From assembly GCF_002967765.1 (NCBI RefSeq), contig NZ_PUHY01000012.1:1281867-1345866 (forward strand): a stretch of 64,000 bases of DNA, given 5' to 3'. The notes below the pieces were generated by a model, which saw only the letters and a program-made list of their open reading frames with translations, had not been told where the DNA came from and did no database searches. The DNA is from Blastopirellula marina (lineage in GTDB: Bacteria > Planctomycetota > Planctomycetia > Pirellulales > Pirellulaceae). Of this stretch, positions 19,450-29,400 are shown in pieces. The first letter of the stretch is position 1. Each line of letters starts with the position of its first letter. A program made the position numbers and the translations under genes.

Positions 19450-19506
19450 CATTTACCGTAAAAAAAATAGCTTCGGACTCCGAAGCTATTTTTTTTGCGG
19501 TAAATG
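19450..19506. terminator. 57-bp near-perfect palindrome acting as a bidirectional terminator
   Basis: Arms at 19450-19477 and 19479-19506 match over 27 of 28 positions around a single central C. The core TAGCTTCGGA/TCCGAAGCTA is flanked by an A8 tract on the left and a T8 tract on the right, giving a hairpin plus T run on either strand. It lies 55 bases after the gene ending at 19395. The outer CATTTACCG/CGGTAAATG arms go beyond what a terminator needs. Confidence 0.8.
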
Positions 19507-19656
19507 CAGTATTGTCTAGACCGTTTTCGGCGAATAGTGTGTAAAATGGAGAATATGCCGCGATTCTAGCGCTCGTATGTTGCCTCACCGTGACTATAAT
19601 CAGTTCACGTTGATTTACTTTAGAGAAAATGGCAAGCGCAGCGAGGACCGTCACGA

Positions 19657-20796
19657 ATGTTAGATTTTCGTGCCCATACGAGCCTGATTTTGGCTTTCGT
19701 GATATGTGCGCCTGGTTGGGCAGGTGACCTTTACTCCACTTCTAATTCGGGACATAAGGTCAACATTCTAGACCCAAATAGTGGTAAAGTTTCAGAATTT
19801 GCCACATTCGAGGATGCTATTTCTCGCGGAATAGCATTCGAATCCAGTGGGAAGCTCTACGTCACCGCTAATTTCGATGATCACTCCAGTCTGGAAGAAC
19901 TCGATCGGGCGACTGGTTCTAGGATTCACATCGGCCAATTCGAGGCAAATACTTTCGTCCAAGCGATAGATTTTGATTACCAAGGCAGTTTTTTTGCCTT
20001 GGCGACCGACGGAAAGCTGTTCAGGCTAGACCGCGAGGTAGGTGGCGAGTTTAAGAAGAAGGGAGATTCCGATGTGCTCGACATGGTTCTAGTCGGAGAA
20101 ACCGGAGTGATGGATTCGACGGATATTGCTATCGACTTGATCGGGCGACTTTTTGCTATTTCTGGCGACGATCTTTACCAAGTTGATCCCTTAAATTCTA
20201 ACGTTCTCGCTCAGGCGAAAGTGGTGATTCAAGCGCCTGGCGAAGAGACGATTCCTCCGCCGGAAGTTGAAGATTCCCGATCAATGCCGGTTAGCTTTCA
20301 GGCAGGCCAAAGTACATTCGCGGGTTTGATGTTCGATGAAGCTGGGGCTCTGTTCGCGACATCAAACTCTTGTCCTGCCTCGCTTTATCAAGTCGACACA
20401 GAAAGCGGTGCTGCGACTTTCGTCTCAAATACGGAAATGTGCGATCCTTGTAGCGGTGACTTTCCTCCACCAGAATTCGTGGCAGCTGGAATTGGCAGCT
20501 TTTGGGATGCCGGTGCTGGCGGAACTCCTTACATGGGGTTCGGTGGGTCTGGTCTCAGTGGCGGCGTTGGCGGTTACGCAGGTGGAGGCGCCTTTGGCGG
20601 TGGTGGAGGAGGGGGAGGTGGAAGTAACGGAACGACGAATGGAAACACGCCACCTGGGACGAATGGTCCAGATGGTGGCCCAGGTAATCCGGGGGTTACA
20701 CCCGTTCCCGAGCCGGGGACGCTGTCAATTTTTGCGGTGGGGCTCGCAGGTTTGGGATTTGCTAGACGGTTCGCGGGTCGCCGTTCAGTCTCTTAG
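19657..20796 (+). CDS. PEP-CTERM protein with a beta-propeller-like body and a Gly-rich linker
   Basis: 379 aa. A signal peptide ends near residue 22 (APGWAG). The body has repeated short strands of the type GKLYVTA, GSFFALATDGKLFRLD and GALFATSNSCPASLYQVD, like propeller or LVIVD-type repeats. Residues 280-340 form a Gly-rich low-complexity linker, with up to ten Gly in a row. The C-terminus is a textbook PEP-CTERM tag: VPEPGTLS, a hydrophobic helix, then FARRFAGRR. Such tags are recognised by exosortases, here the one at 22277, and the protein is then processed and probably tied to the exopolysaccharide. The gene is next to the sorting enzyme. Confidence 0.85.
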   Translation: MLDFRAHTSLILAFVICAPGWAGDLYSTSNSGHKVNILDPNSGKVSEFATFEDAISRGIAFESSGKLYVTANFDDHSSLEELDRATGSRIHIGQFEANTFVQAIDFDYQGSFFALATDGKLFRLDREVGGEFKKKGDSDVLDMVLVGETGVMDSTDIAIDLIGRLFAISGDDLYQVDPLNSNVLAQAKVVIQAPGEETIPPPEVEDSRSMPVSFQAGQSTFAGLMFDEAGALFATSNSCPASLYQVDTESGAATFVSNTEMCDPCSGDFPPPEFVAAGIGSFWDAGAGGTPYMGFGGSGLSGGVGGYAGGGAFGGGGGGGGGSNGTTNGNTPPGTNGPDGGPGNPGVTPVPEPGTLSIFAVGLAGLGFARRFAGRRSVS

Positions 20797-21280
20797 TTTC
20801 GTTTTCACTAGAGATTTGCGTTCATTGATCATCGCTCGAAGTCTAGGCAGTTTTCTGAGTGATCTCGTTGGTAAGAGTACTCGTGCTTCGGAGTTTCGAT
20901 ATATAGGGTTGCTAAGGAGTTCGAGTGGAATTCTTAGTGACTGGGCCGTATTCGCTAATTGGATAAGCTGAGGTCTGTGGGAGATTTGTTTGTGTTGATT
21001 TCGTCTAGCGAGGGCATTGCTTCCACTGTTGGTGTTGGCGTTTGAAATCGCTTACTGGTTGGGATTGAGGTATTCGCTTAGCTCCGTTTAGATGGACCTT
21101 AGAGGATAGAAATCAGCGAGTAAGGGCAAAATTCGCGAAACTTGGGGATTCAGTGAATTGCGCTAAACTTGAATTGAAGTTGCTTGACTTCTTGTTAGGT
21201 CAGCATTTTAATGACATTAGAGAAATCGCTAAATGGTGGGGTGTCTACCAGCGAAGAAGGTTTAAATTAGGAGAAATGGT
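20797..21280. other. Intergenic region between two PEP-CTERM genes
   Basis: No recognisable gene. A frame at 20336-20971 overlaps the preceding gene out of phase and runs on here, but it has no family motif. An AT-rich stretch before 21281 probably carries the promoter of the next gene; a purine-rich TTAGGAGAAATGGT precedes its start. Confidence 0.5.
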
Positions 21281-22042
21281 ATGATTGTAAGTTCTCTCCG
21301 TGGGGGGGTGTTAAAAGCATTCGCGTGGATGCTCGCTCCTGCACTTTTGCTCGGCTGCGCGAGTGTGAGCAACGCAGCCATGATGCTGTACAGCGGTGGT
21401 GTCACCGTAGACAGCAACAATCCTGAGTACGCAACCGAAAGCATTGCTCCGGTTACGCAGGATTTCTACTTTGCTTACACGATGGAACTGACGTCTGGTT
21501 CGCTTGACGCACTCGATCAGGTTCAGTTCTACTTCGATTCTGATCCGTCTGTGATGCCAGGCGCTATGCCTTGGTCCTTCGCGCCTTCAGTTGGCCTGAA
21601 GGTCGATCAAGGTGGTGCAGGTACCAGTGACTTCCAGGCGCGTTGGGGTTACACCAATCAACAGTACTCTGGTGCGAAAGAAGCTCCGGGTGTTGGCGAG
21701 ACTGTAGGTATTATTGCTAAGCTCTCGAAGAGTGGTGGCACAGTCTACGACACGATTGAGTTGTGGGTGGTCGACGCTTTCGCTGGCGTTCCTGCTTTTC
21801 ATACTCTCGGTGCTCCTCAAGCTACTTCGGTCACTGGATCGTCTTCTTTGACGTCTGTTTCGACCGTCGGTATCTTCAGTGCCGCTCTTGATGCAGGTGA
21901 CTCCGTCTTTCTGGATAACGTCAGCCTCGCAACTGTTCCTGAGCCAATGACCATGGCCCTCTGGGGTATGGGCGGTATTGCTGGCCTAGCTTACTCGGCA
22001 CGTCGTCGCAAGCTGGCTGCTAAGGACACCGAAGCTGTATAG
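21281..22042 (+). CDS. PEP-CTERM secreted protein
   Basis: 253 aa from ATG 21281, with a Shine-Dalgarno TTAGGAG nine bases upstream. The signal sequence ends near residue 32 (SVSNAA). It contains LLLGC, which could be read as a lipobox, but the C-terminal tag favours exosortase processing. The body is Gly/Ser/Thr-rich and predicted to be beta-rich. The C-terminus has VPEPMTMALWGMGGIAGLAY followed by SARRRK, a canonical PEP-CTERM tag. A strong terminator follows directly and the exosortase gene starts 235 bases later. The function of the body is unknown. Confidence 0.85.
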   Translation: MIVSSLRGGVLKAFAWMLAPALLLGCASVSNAAMMLYSGGVTVDSNNPEYATESIAPVTQDFYFAYTMELTSGSLDALDQVQFYFDSDPSVMPGAMPWSFAPSVGLKVDQGGAGTSDFQARWGYTNQQYSGAKEAPGVGETVGIIAKLSKSGGTVYDTIELWVVDAFAGVPAFHTLGAPQATSVTGSSSLTSVSTVGIFSAALDAGDSVFLDNVSLATVPEPMTMALWGMGGIAGLAYSARRRKLAAKDTEAV

Positions 22043-22059
22043 CTTTCGATGGAATCAGC

Positions 22060-22098
22060 AAGCTGCCCGCTTTCTCAGCGGGCGGCTTCTTTTTTTTA
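22060..22098 (+). terminator. Rho-independent terminator after the PEP-CTERM gene
   Basis: An 11-bp stem with one G-U pair (22060-22070 and 22078-22088) has a 7-nt loop and is followed by a run of eight T. Confidence 0.92.
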
Positions 22099-22276
22099 TT
22101 GTTTCCATGCCTTTAGGAAAACACTGGGCGTCACCGCATTTGTGGTTATGCTTTCTTCTACCAGGGATGGGCTCCCCATATGAGGGTGCATCTAACGGCA
22201 TTGGCCAGTTCCAAGGATTGGAGGCCTACAGTGGGGCATTTCATAAGTAGGCAACAGAAAACGGTATTCTTGGCGA

Positions 22277-23182
22277 ATGGCAAGCGAGAAAAATATTATT
22301 GCTGAGCACAAGTCGTCTCAAGTCACTCTGGTTGGCTTGGTTGTTTGCATTCTCGTAATCGCATTTTGGTCGGTAGGGCTGACCTTAACCCGCATATGGT
22401 CTAGTCAGCCTGATATGTCGCACGGGTTTTTTGTGCCGATTGTTTCACTTTGGCTACTTTGGTTTCGTTCTGACTTGATACCGGAAAAGGGCGAAATTGG
22501 CGGGGTGGGGTCGGTTTTCGCAGGTGTGGTAATCATCCTTCTAGGTATCGCAATTCGCTGTTTTGGAATTCTCTATCACTCTTTGACATTCGAGACTTGG
22601 TCTGTCTTGCCAGTCGTGCTCGGAACTGTCATTGGGATCGGCGGTTGGAAGGGTTTGCGTTGGGCATGGCCTTCTGTGGTATTCCTGGCATTCATGCTGC
22701 CATTACCTGCAGCCGTCGGCGGGATGTTCGGAGCGAAACTTCAGTCGCTCTCAACAGTCGTCAGTAATTTCACGCTTCAGCTAGTAGGCATTCCCGCAGT
22801 CGCTGAGGGTAATGTGATATGGCTGTCTTCTCAGCCGTTAGGGGTTGCTGAGGCTTGTAATGGATTAAGGATGCTAACCGCATTTTTCGCTATATCTGTT
22901 GCAACCTGCTTTATCTTAGATCGCCCGGTTTGGCAGAAGGTCGTTTTACTCGCGAGCGCACCCTTTGTTGGCGTTGTAGCCAACGTTTTTCGGATTACGC
23001 TGATTGGTATCATCTATGAACAAGAGCCGGGAGAAGCAATGTCGAAGTTCGCGCATGATTTCGCCGGGTGGACGATGATGCCTTTTGCCATAGTCATCTT
23101 AGTGATTGAGTTGTGGGTTCTCTCTGGCTTGATCTTGCCAGATGATTCTACGCTTCCCTATCACGATGATGCTCCTGTGTAG
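22277..23182 (+). CDS. Exosortase (membrane transpeptidase for PEP-CTERM proteins)
   Basis: 301 aa with about eight transmembrane helices. The catalytic triad of exosortases is visible: Cys in EACNGLR near residue 193, Arg in NVFRI near 239, and His in AHDFAGW near 260. The family cuts PEP-CTERM tags and is thought to transfer the protein to an envelope component linked with exopolysaccharide. Two PEP-CTERM genes precede it, and EpsI and the chain-length regulator follow, the usual exosortase neighbourhood. The subclass (possibly the planctomycete type) cannot be settled from the sequence alone. Confidence 0.95.
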   Translation: MASEKNIIAEHKSSQVTLVGLVVCILVIAFWSVGLTLTRIWSSQPDMSHGFFVPIVSLWLLWFRSDLIPEKGEIGGVGSVFAGVVIILLGIAIRCFGILYHSLTFETWSVLPVVLGTVIGIGGWKGLRWAWPSVVFLAFMLPLPAAVGGMFGAKLQSLSTVVSNFTLQLVGIPAVAEGNVIWLSSQPLGVAEACNGLRMLTAFFAISVATCFILDRPVWQKVVLLASAPFVGVVANVFRITLIGIIYEQEPGEAMSKFAHDFAGWTMMPFAIVILVIELWVLSGLILPDDSTLPYHDDAPV

Positions 23183-23268
23183 GAAGGGGCATCTATCCGG
23201 GCGGCCGGTGGATGTTGATTTTTTAGTTTATTGTCGATTTTGGGCAGATAAGGGCAAAGAAGATCACT

Positions 23269-25695
23269 ATGTCAAACGGAAATCTGGTCATATCCTCTGA
23301 AAAAGATCGACGCCGACAAGGGACTAATGTTCCAGGCACTGTTGTTGCTAATCGCCCTCAGGAAGAGGACGGCATGCAGTTTGGGCAGGTTCTTCATTCG
23401 CTCAGACGTCAATGGCTGGCATCGATCGTGCTGGGGCTTTTAGTCGCCGTACCAGTGGCGATTGCCGCATGGGTACTTCAGTCACCCACTTACACATCAT
23501 CTGCCTACTTGCGAATTTCCTCAAACGATCAGCCCCTTGCATTTAAAACCATAGAACAAACCAACCGGAATGACTACCGAACATTTAAGAACACTCAGCG
23601 TCAGTTGATGGTTACTCCGTTTGTCTTGAACTCGGCCCTCAGTCGTGAAGACATCATGAGTCTTGACATTGTCCGTGAAGAGGAAAACCCACTCGAGTGG
23701 TTGCAGGAAGAATTGATTGTCGGATTCCCAGGCGATGCTGAGATTCTTCAGGTTTCAATGATGAGTAAGGATCCCACTTCAGCCCCGAAAATCGTCAACG
23801 CAGTCGTTTCAGCATACAAAGACGAAGTGATCGAGACCGAGCGACTGGCAAGAGTAACTCGATTAGAAAACTTAGAGCGTGTTCATAGCGAGACAGAGAA
23901 TAAAGCTCGTCAAATGCGTTCCGACTTCAAGCAATTGGCGGAAACTTTAGGAACGAGCGACAGCGAAACACTTAGCTTGGCTCAGCAGGGCTCAGTGCAG
24001 CACTATGGTCTAGTGCGTAACGAACTCGCGCAAGTTCGGTTTGAACTGATGCGTGCGGAAGGTGAGCTCGACTTTTTGCTTTCAAGCAATAAGGCTCAAA
24101 TCGAAAGTGTTTCCAGATCCGGTGGAGACGGTGGGCTTACAACCGAAAATGCTCCCGGAGTTGGAGATGACGCCACACCTCGCGTTCCTGTTTCCGATGC
24201 TGATGATTCCGTTGACGAAGTTGCTGAAAATGGCGACGGTGACTCAAATGATGGCGAAGTAGCTGACCTCAAGCTTTCGGATGTGGAAATGGATGAGGCC
24301 ATCGCAAATGACCCAGTCTCGGTCAAATTGCAAGCTGAATTGGATCGATTCGAGGATGTTCGGTTCACGTTAACTGAAGCTGCGTATGAGCGATATCGCC
24401 AGACTAATTCTGCGGAAATCAATGCGATTGAGACGAGTCTAAAGGAACGTCGGGCACATCTCGAAAAGCTTGTTATCGAGAGGATTGCACAACAGCAGGC
24501 CGAGGGAGATGTTCGCAAGAATAGCATGATGACGACCAGCTTGAAGCTGCCGGAAGTTGATAACACGATTCCTGAGTTGAAGGTCCGAATTGGCGTCTTG
24601 CGTCAGCAGCAAAGAGAACTTTCCAAGGAGGTTGCTGATCTTGAAAAGGAAGTGAGAACGTTTGGTCGATCATCCGTGGAAGTTGAAATGAAGCGTTCCG
24701 AGATTGCCAGCCTCGACGAGATTCTTCAGCAGCTTAATACCGAAATTGAACGGACGAATATTGAATTACGTGGGGCTCCGAGGATCACTCTCTTAAGTGA
24801 AGCGAAAACCGGAACCGTTACGGATAAGAAAAAACCGATTATGATCACAGCGGCTGCTGCCCTTGCAGGCTTCGTATTGCCTGGTGGTTTGCTTCTCCTG
24901 CGTGATTTCCGTAAAAAGCATCTAAGTGATTTGCCGACAACACGTGATGAGCTTGGCTTGGAGCTGTTAGGGACAATTCCTCGGCTTCCACGTGGTATCG
25001 TTCGCAAGCCGAAGGCCCTCTCGCACAACCTGGGGCCATACGAAGATCAGGTTCGAGATTCTTCCGACTCCGTAGCAGCTACGGTACTTCGGCGCTCGCT
25101 CAGTGAGCAATGTCAAGTTCTTCTCATTTCTAGCGCTATGCCACGTGAAGGCAAATCGAGTCTGACGTGCCATCTTGCGATCAGTTTGGCACAAGCCGGG
25201 CGAAAGGTTGTCGTCGTTGACTTCGACTTGCGTCGTCCAAGCATGCACAGCATTTTTGGATTACCAGTCGGGCCAGGCGTGGGTGATATTTTAGTCGGCG
25301 AAGCCAAGTTGGCTGACAGCATTCGGCCAACCGACATCCCTAACGTTGATCTATTGCCTGCCGGGATAAAAGAGCAATCGGTTCCGCGAAGTGCCTCGAC
25401 TGGCCGGCTTGATCAGCTTTTTGCAGACCTTCGTAAGTCATATGATTTCATAATTGTTGATGCTGGTCCTGTCCTGGGGTCGCCGAGTACACGTTTCCTG
25501 GCACAGCCTCAACACGTAGATGGCGTTATTCTTTCCATCTTCAAGGATGTAAGTCAGGTTGCTCAAGTTGATGATGCGAAACGCATTCTGAATAGTTTTG
25601 GGGCACCAATCATCGGAACTGTTTTGTCAGGCTATAGCTCCGGAATGTACTACTCGTACACAAACCGCAGTACAAGCACCGTTGAAGTTGAATAG
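23269..25695 (+). CDS. Wzz-type chain-length regulator fused to a tyrosine autokinase (BY-kinase)
   Basis: 808 aa. A Wzz domain with TM1 near residues 52-72 is followed by a periplasmic coiled coil and TM2 near 523-549. The cytoplasmic kinase has Walker A (SSAMPREGKSS, about 621-631), Walker A' (VVVVDFDLRRP, about 647-657) and Walker B (FIIVDAGPV, about 727-735). The last residues have a short Tyr cluster (GMYYSYT), the expected autophosphorylation site. It governs polymer length and export with the Wza-like channel. Residues 285-345 form an unusual Asp/Glu-rich insertion in the coiled coil. Confidence 0.93.
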   Translation: MSNGNLVISSEKDRRRQGTNVPGTVVANRPQEEDGMQFGQVLHSLRRQWLASIVLGLLVAVPVAIAAWVLQSPTYTSSAYLRISSNDQPLAFKTIEQTNRNDYRTFKNTQRQLMVTPFVLNSALSREDIMSLDIVREEENPLEWLQEELIVGFPGDAEILQVSMMSKDPTSAPKIVNAVVSAYKDEVIETERLARVTRLENLERVHSETENKARQMRSDFKQLAETLGTSDSETLSLAQQGSVQHYGLVRNELAQVRFELMRAEGELDFLLSSNKAQIESVSRSGGDGGLTTENAPGVGDDATPRVPVSDADDSVDEVAENGDGDSNDGEVADLKLSDVEMDEAIANDPVSVKLQAELDRFEDVRFTLTEAAYERYRQTNSAEINAIETSLKERRAHLEKLVIERIAQQQAEGDVRKNSMMTTSLKLPEVDNTIPELKVRIGVLRQQQRELSKEVADLEKEVRTFGRSSVEVEMKRSEIASLDEILQQLNTEIERTNIELRGAPRITLLSEAKTGTVTDKKKPIMITAAAALAGFVLPGGLLLLRDFRKKHLSDLPTTRDELGLELLGTIPRLPRGIVRKPKALSHNLGPYEDQVRDSSDSVAATVLRRSLSEQCQVLLISSAMPREGKSSLTCHLAISLAQAGRKVVVVDFDLRRPSMHSIFGLPVGPGVGDILVGEAKLADSIRPTDIPNVDLLPAGIKEQSVPRSASTGRLDQLFADLRKSYDFIIVDAGPVLGSPSTRFLAQPQHVDGVILSIFKDVSQVAQVDDAKRILNSFGAPIIGTVLSGYSSGMYYSYTNRSTSTVEVE

Positions 25696-25719
25696 AGCAG
25701 AGAATATCGGAACGGGACC

Positions 25720-26352
25720 ATGAACAAGATCGCGGCGCGAACCATCGTAGTATGTACTTTTGTACTGCTCTGTTCGGCAGGAGCTACTTGGCTGGAGCAT
25801 CGCTTCGATGTTACTGTTCGGCAGCCAGATGTTGATGTCAACAAAATGCCGGAAGTGTTTGCTGGTTGGGAAAGCGAGTCCGTTCCGATTGATCCCGAAA
25901 TTGCTCGATTTGTAGGAGCAGGCGCATTTGTTAGTCGCGTGTATCGACGATCAGGTGAATCGCCAGTCTCTGTATATGCGGCCGTTTGGGCCGACCAGTC
26001 GATCGTTTCTGATATTTCTCCGCACCCGCCTACGGTCTGTTATCCGAATGCAGGTTGGACTCAAGGGCGTAGTAAGGAAGTCTTAGTAGGGGGGGCGTTG
26101 CCTGTTTTACTGCTGGAATTCTCACGTGCGGGAGAGCGTATCGTGACAGCGCACTGGTATCAATTGGGTGGCTTGCAGTATACGGATCGCGATTCTGGGC
26201 GTTTCGGGCTCAGCAAGTTATGGGGAGAACAGGACTGGCCGCCAATGGTAAAAGTCCTGCTTCAAACCCAGGCGTCGAGTATTGAAGATGCCGAATCACA
26301 ATTGATTGCAATTGCTTCGGAAGTGAATGAGTTCACTAAGACGATTCAGTAG
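25720..26352 (+). CDS. epsI: EpsI-type exosortase-associated protein
   Basis: 210 aa with one N-terminal hydrophobic helix. The central segment contains the family's hallmark HPPTVCYPNAGW. EpsI proteins occur fused to or beside exosortases and are needed in exopolysaccharide synthesis; their reaction is not known. It starts 24 bases after the Wzz/BY-kinase gene, so it belongs to the same transcript. Confidence 0.9.
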   Translation: MNKIAARTIVVCTFVLLCSAGATWLEHRFDVTVRQPDVDVNKMPEVFAGWESESVPIDPEIARFVGAGAFVSRVYRRSGESPVSVYAAVWADQSIVSDISPHPPTVCYPNAGWTQGRSKEVLVGGALPVLLLEFSRAGERIVTAHWYQLGGLQYTDRDSGRFGLSKLWGEQDWPPMVKVLLQTQASSIEDAESQLIAIASEVNEFTKTIQ

Positions 26353-26410
26353 TTCATTTACTTTGTCTCGCCGCAATTGGAACTACCCCGAGTAATCTCG
26401 ACAGGCAACT

Positions 26411-29400
26411 ATGTTCTCTAGTGTCCCCCGCCTTAACTACCGATTCATTGCGTGGCTTCTTTTGGGATTGGCCGTGGTAGTTGCAGCTGCCTTCGGAGTT
26501 CATTCCTGGCAGATGTCACGACACAAGGATTCTTTTTTGCGAGAGGCTCGGCGAGTACGTGACGAGGGACGAATCGGTGACGCATTGGCCCATTACCGGC
26601 GATATTCGTTGGTTTCACCAACCGATGTCGAAGCTCTTTCAGAATTCGGCTATTTGCTCAAAGATGTAGGGAGCTACGATCAGGCATATCTTATACTAAC
26701 TCGTGCGCTTGCATTAGAGCCGAATCAAGATGACCTTCGCCTTGTTGCGGCCGAGTTGGCGATTCGTTTGCGTCGGTTTAATGATGCAGTTAATCTCATT
26801 AATTCGCTGATTGAAAAGTCTCCTGACGATCCCGTCTTGCAAGAGCGACTTGCCATTTGTCAGAGCGGTAAAGGGGATTACCGAGAGGCACGTCAAACGC
26901 TGGAAAGAGCGATCAAGTTAGATAAAAAGAATCGCGATTACTACTTGCATCTTGCGAATTTACAGTTCTCAGCGTTGAACAGCTACATCGAAGCGAAGAA
27001 AACTCTCGATCGTATGGTCGAAAGTGATCCTAAAGAACCGCTCACCTATGTGAATAGAGGGCACTGGATTCTTTCAGTGATTGCTAGTGGCGTAGCAGAT
27101 AAACAGGAAAACGCCGCGAATGCAAATATTCAAACGTCTCGTGATTATCGGATTGAACAGGTTCAAGCAGACGTTGATAAGTCGCTCGAACTAGCTCCTG
27201 GATTAATTGATGTCAATCTGCTCGCTGCGGAACTCGCTCTAACAAAATCAGATCTGGACGAGGCGGCCAAGTTTGCGAATTACGCTAAGCGGATTGCCCC
27301 ACAAGAGCCTTATCCTGTTCGGCTATTGATTCGAGTTGAGAGTCTCAAGGGAGATCTTGAGAGGGCCGTTGAGCTTTCAAAGGAAGCGGTGCAGGTTTGG
27401 CCGAAAGATTTCCAAATTCATTGGATGTTAGCAAACCTCCTTATCGACCTGCAAAATGTTGAAGAAGCCTCGCCCGTCGTCGACAAGCTGCGATCGCTTT
27501 CACCAAGTCCGGCGTTGGTCGCCTTGCTCGAGGCCCGGATCCTTGCCGTTCAAGGAAAGTGGTTGGAATCTGCCAAGTTGGTCGAGGCAAACCGAGCTCT
27601 GTTAATTAACTGGCCTACAATCGCTAGTCGCGCTGACTTTCATTTAGGGCGATGTTATCAGCAATTGGCTCGACCGGATCAGGAGTTGAATGCCTATCGT
27701 CGGGCATTAGCAGCAGACCCGACATCTCGTGATCTTCGTTTGGCGGTTGCGAATGCATTGAGAGATGCGAACAAATTCGATGAGGCATTTGAGGAGTATC
27801 AAGTTCTAGTCGAATTTGAGCGTTCGAGTGCTGAAAGCGGAGAAGGTGAAGGGGTTCCTTTCGAGGCGGTTGTGAATTACTTCCGGCTACTTATTCGTGA
27901 AGAATCGCTCAAATCGAATGATCAGTCGTTTGATAATGTTGGCAAGGTCCTCGATCAATTAGAGTCGCGTGAGCCGGAAATTGAGTTTCTTCCGATCCTG
28001 CGTGCTGAGTGGCTAATCTCGAAAGGTGAAACGGAAGAAGCGGTCGAGCTCGTACACAAGGCAAGGACCGAATCACCGAACAAGTTCGAGTATTTGTCTG
28101 CCGAGGTAATGTTAGCTTGTCAGCAGGAAGATTGGTCGGCCGCAGATCGAATGTTGGCCGACGGCAAAAAGGAATTTAGCGCCGATGAGAGATATTGGAT
28201 GCTTCGCGGGAAGTACGCGATGCTCCGTTATGGAACCGATGCTGGGCAGTACCTGAAAGAGATTTCCCAAAGTAGTGAATTGCAGGATCTGGAAAAATAC
28301 CCAGCAGTTGTAAGTTATCTGGCGTCGCTCGCATTTTGGATTCAGGATTCTGAACTGACTAAGGAGCTTGGTCAGAAGGTCGTGAAGGCTGAGCCAGATC
28401 AACTTGCAATTCGCCTTCTCTTGTTGGAGGTCGCATTTCGCGAGGAGGACTTGGAGGCGATCGGTCCATTGCTAGCCGAAGTCGAAAAGATCGATGGTCA
28501 ACACGCGACATGGAATTATGGTGAGGCTGTTCGGTTGGTGCTTTCTGCTCAAGTCGACGATAACAAAACACCCGAAGATAAGCGGTTGTTACGCGCATTT
28601 GCTCACTTGGCCGACGCAGAGAAACTGCGTCCAGGTTGGAGCCGACCAATCACTTTCGAGGCTCAAATCCTTGAGTCACAAGGTCAAGAAGATGTTGCAT
28701 TAGCGAAGTATGAGGATGCCATCTCTCTTGGTGAACGTGATCCAATCGTCGTACAACGTACGACTGCGCTTCTGTTTAAACGCGGTCGGTATGGAGAGGT
28801 TGATCGATTATTAGCTCGTCTTGACGACAACGGAAATAAGATCTCTGCCGATCTGCTTGAGGCCGGTAGAGAGGCGGCAATGCAATTGGGCAATCTTGGT
28901 CGGGCTTTGCAGCTCGCTCAAGATCTGGCGGGTAAGTCAGGAAGTTCTGATGATCATGTTTGGCTTGCTCAGCTACTTGTGATGCTACAGAAGCCAGAGC
29001 AGGCTGAAATTGAATTGAAGAAGGCGATCGAGATTTCTCCAAATATGCCCGAACCTTGGCTCGGTATGGTCAGTATTTATGCCAAGAATGGTCAAAGAGA
29101 TCTTGCCTCGCAGGCAATTGAAGATGGAAGTAGTAAGCTCGACGAAAATAAGAGGGATATCTTCAGAGGGCGTAGCTACGAGATTCTTGGCGACGGCGGA
29201 AAAGCGGAAGCATCATATCGGACGGCGATTATTAACAATCCAGACGACGTACAAGCGAGGTTCTCCCTTGTAAGGTACTATTTGCGAACCAATCGTCAGG
29301 CCGATTCAATTCGTGAGCTTCGTCTTTTTCTTAAAGAGGAACTCACTGAAGATATGCGAACCTGGGCACGTCGAAATCTAGCAATTCAGCTCGCAAAAGA

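Noticed and set aside
19412..19654. An 80-aa minus-strand frame over the large palindrome
   Set aside because: It runs through the bidirectional terminator and has no ribosome site or similarity.
20336..20971. A 211-aa frame overlapping the first PEP-CTERM gene
   Set aside because: It is out of phase with a gene that has a clear signal peptide and sorting tag; its extension past that gene has no recognisable content.
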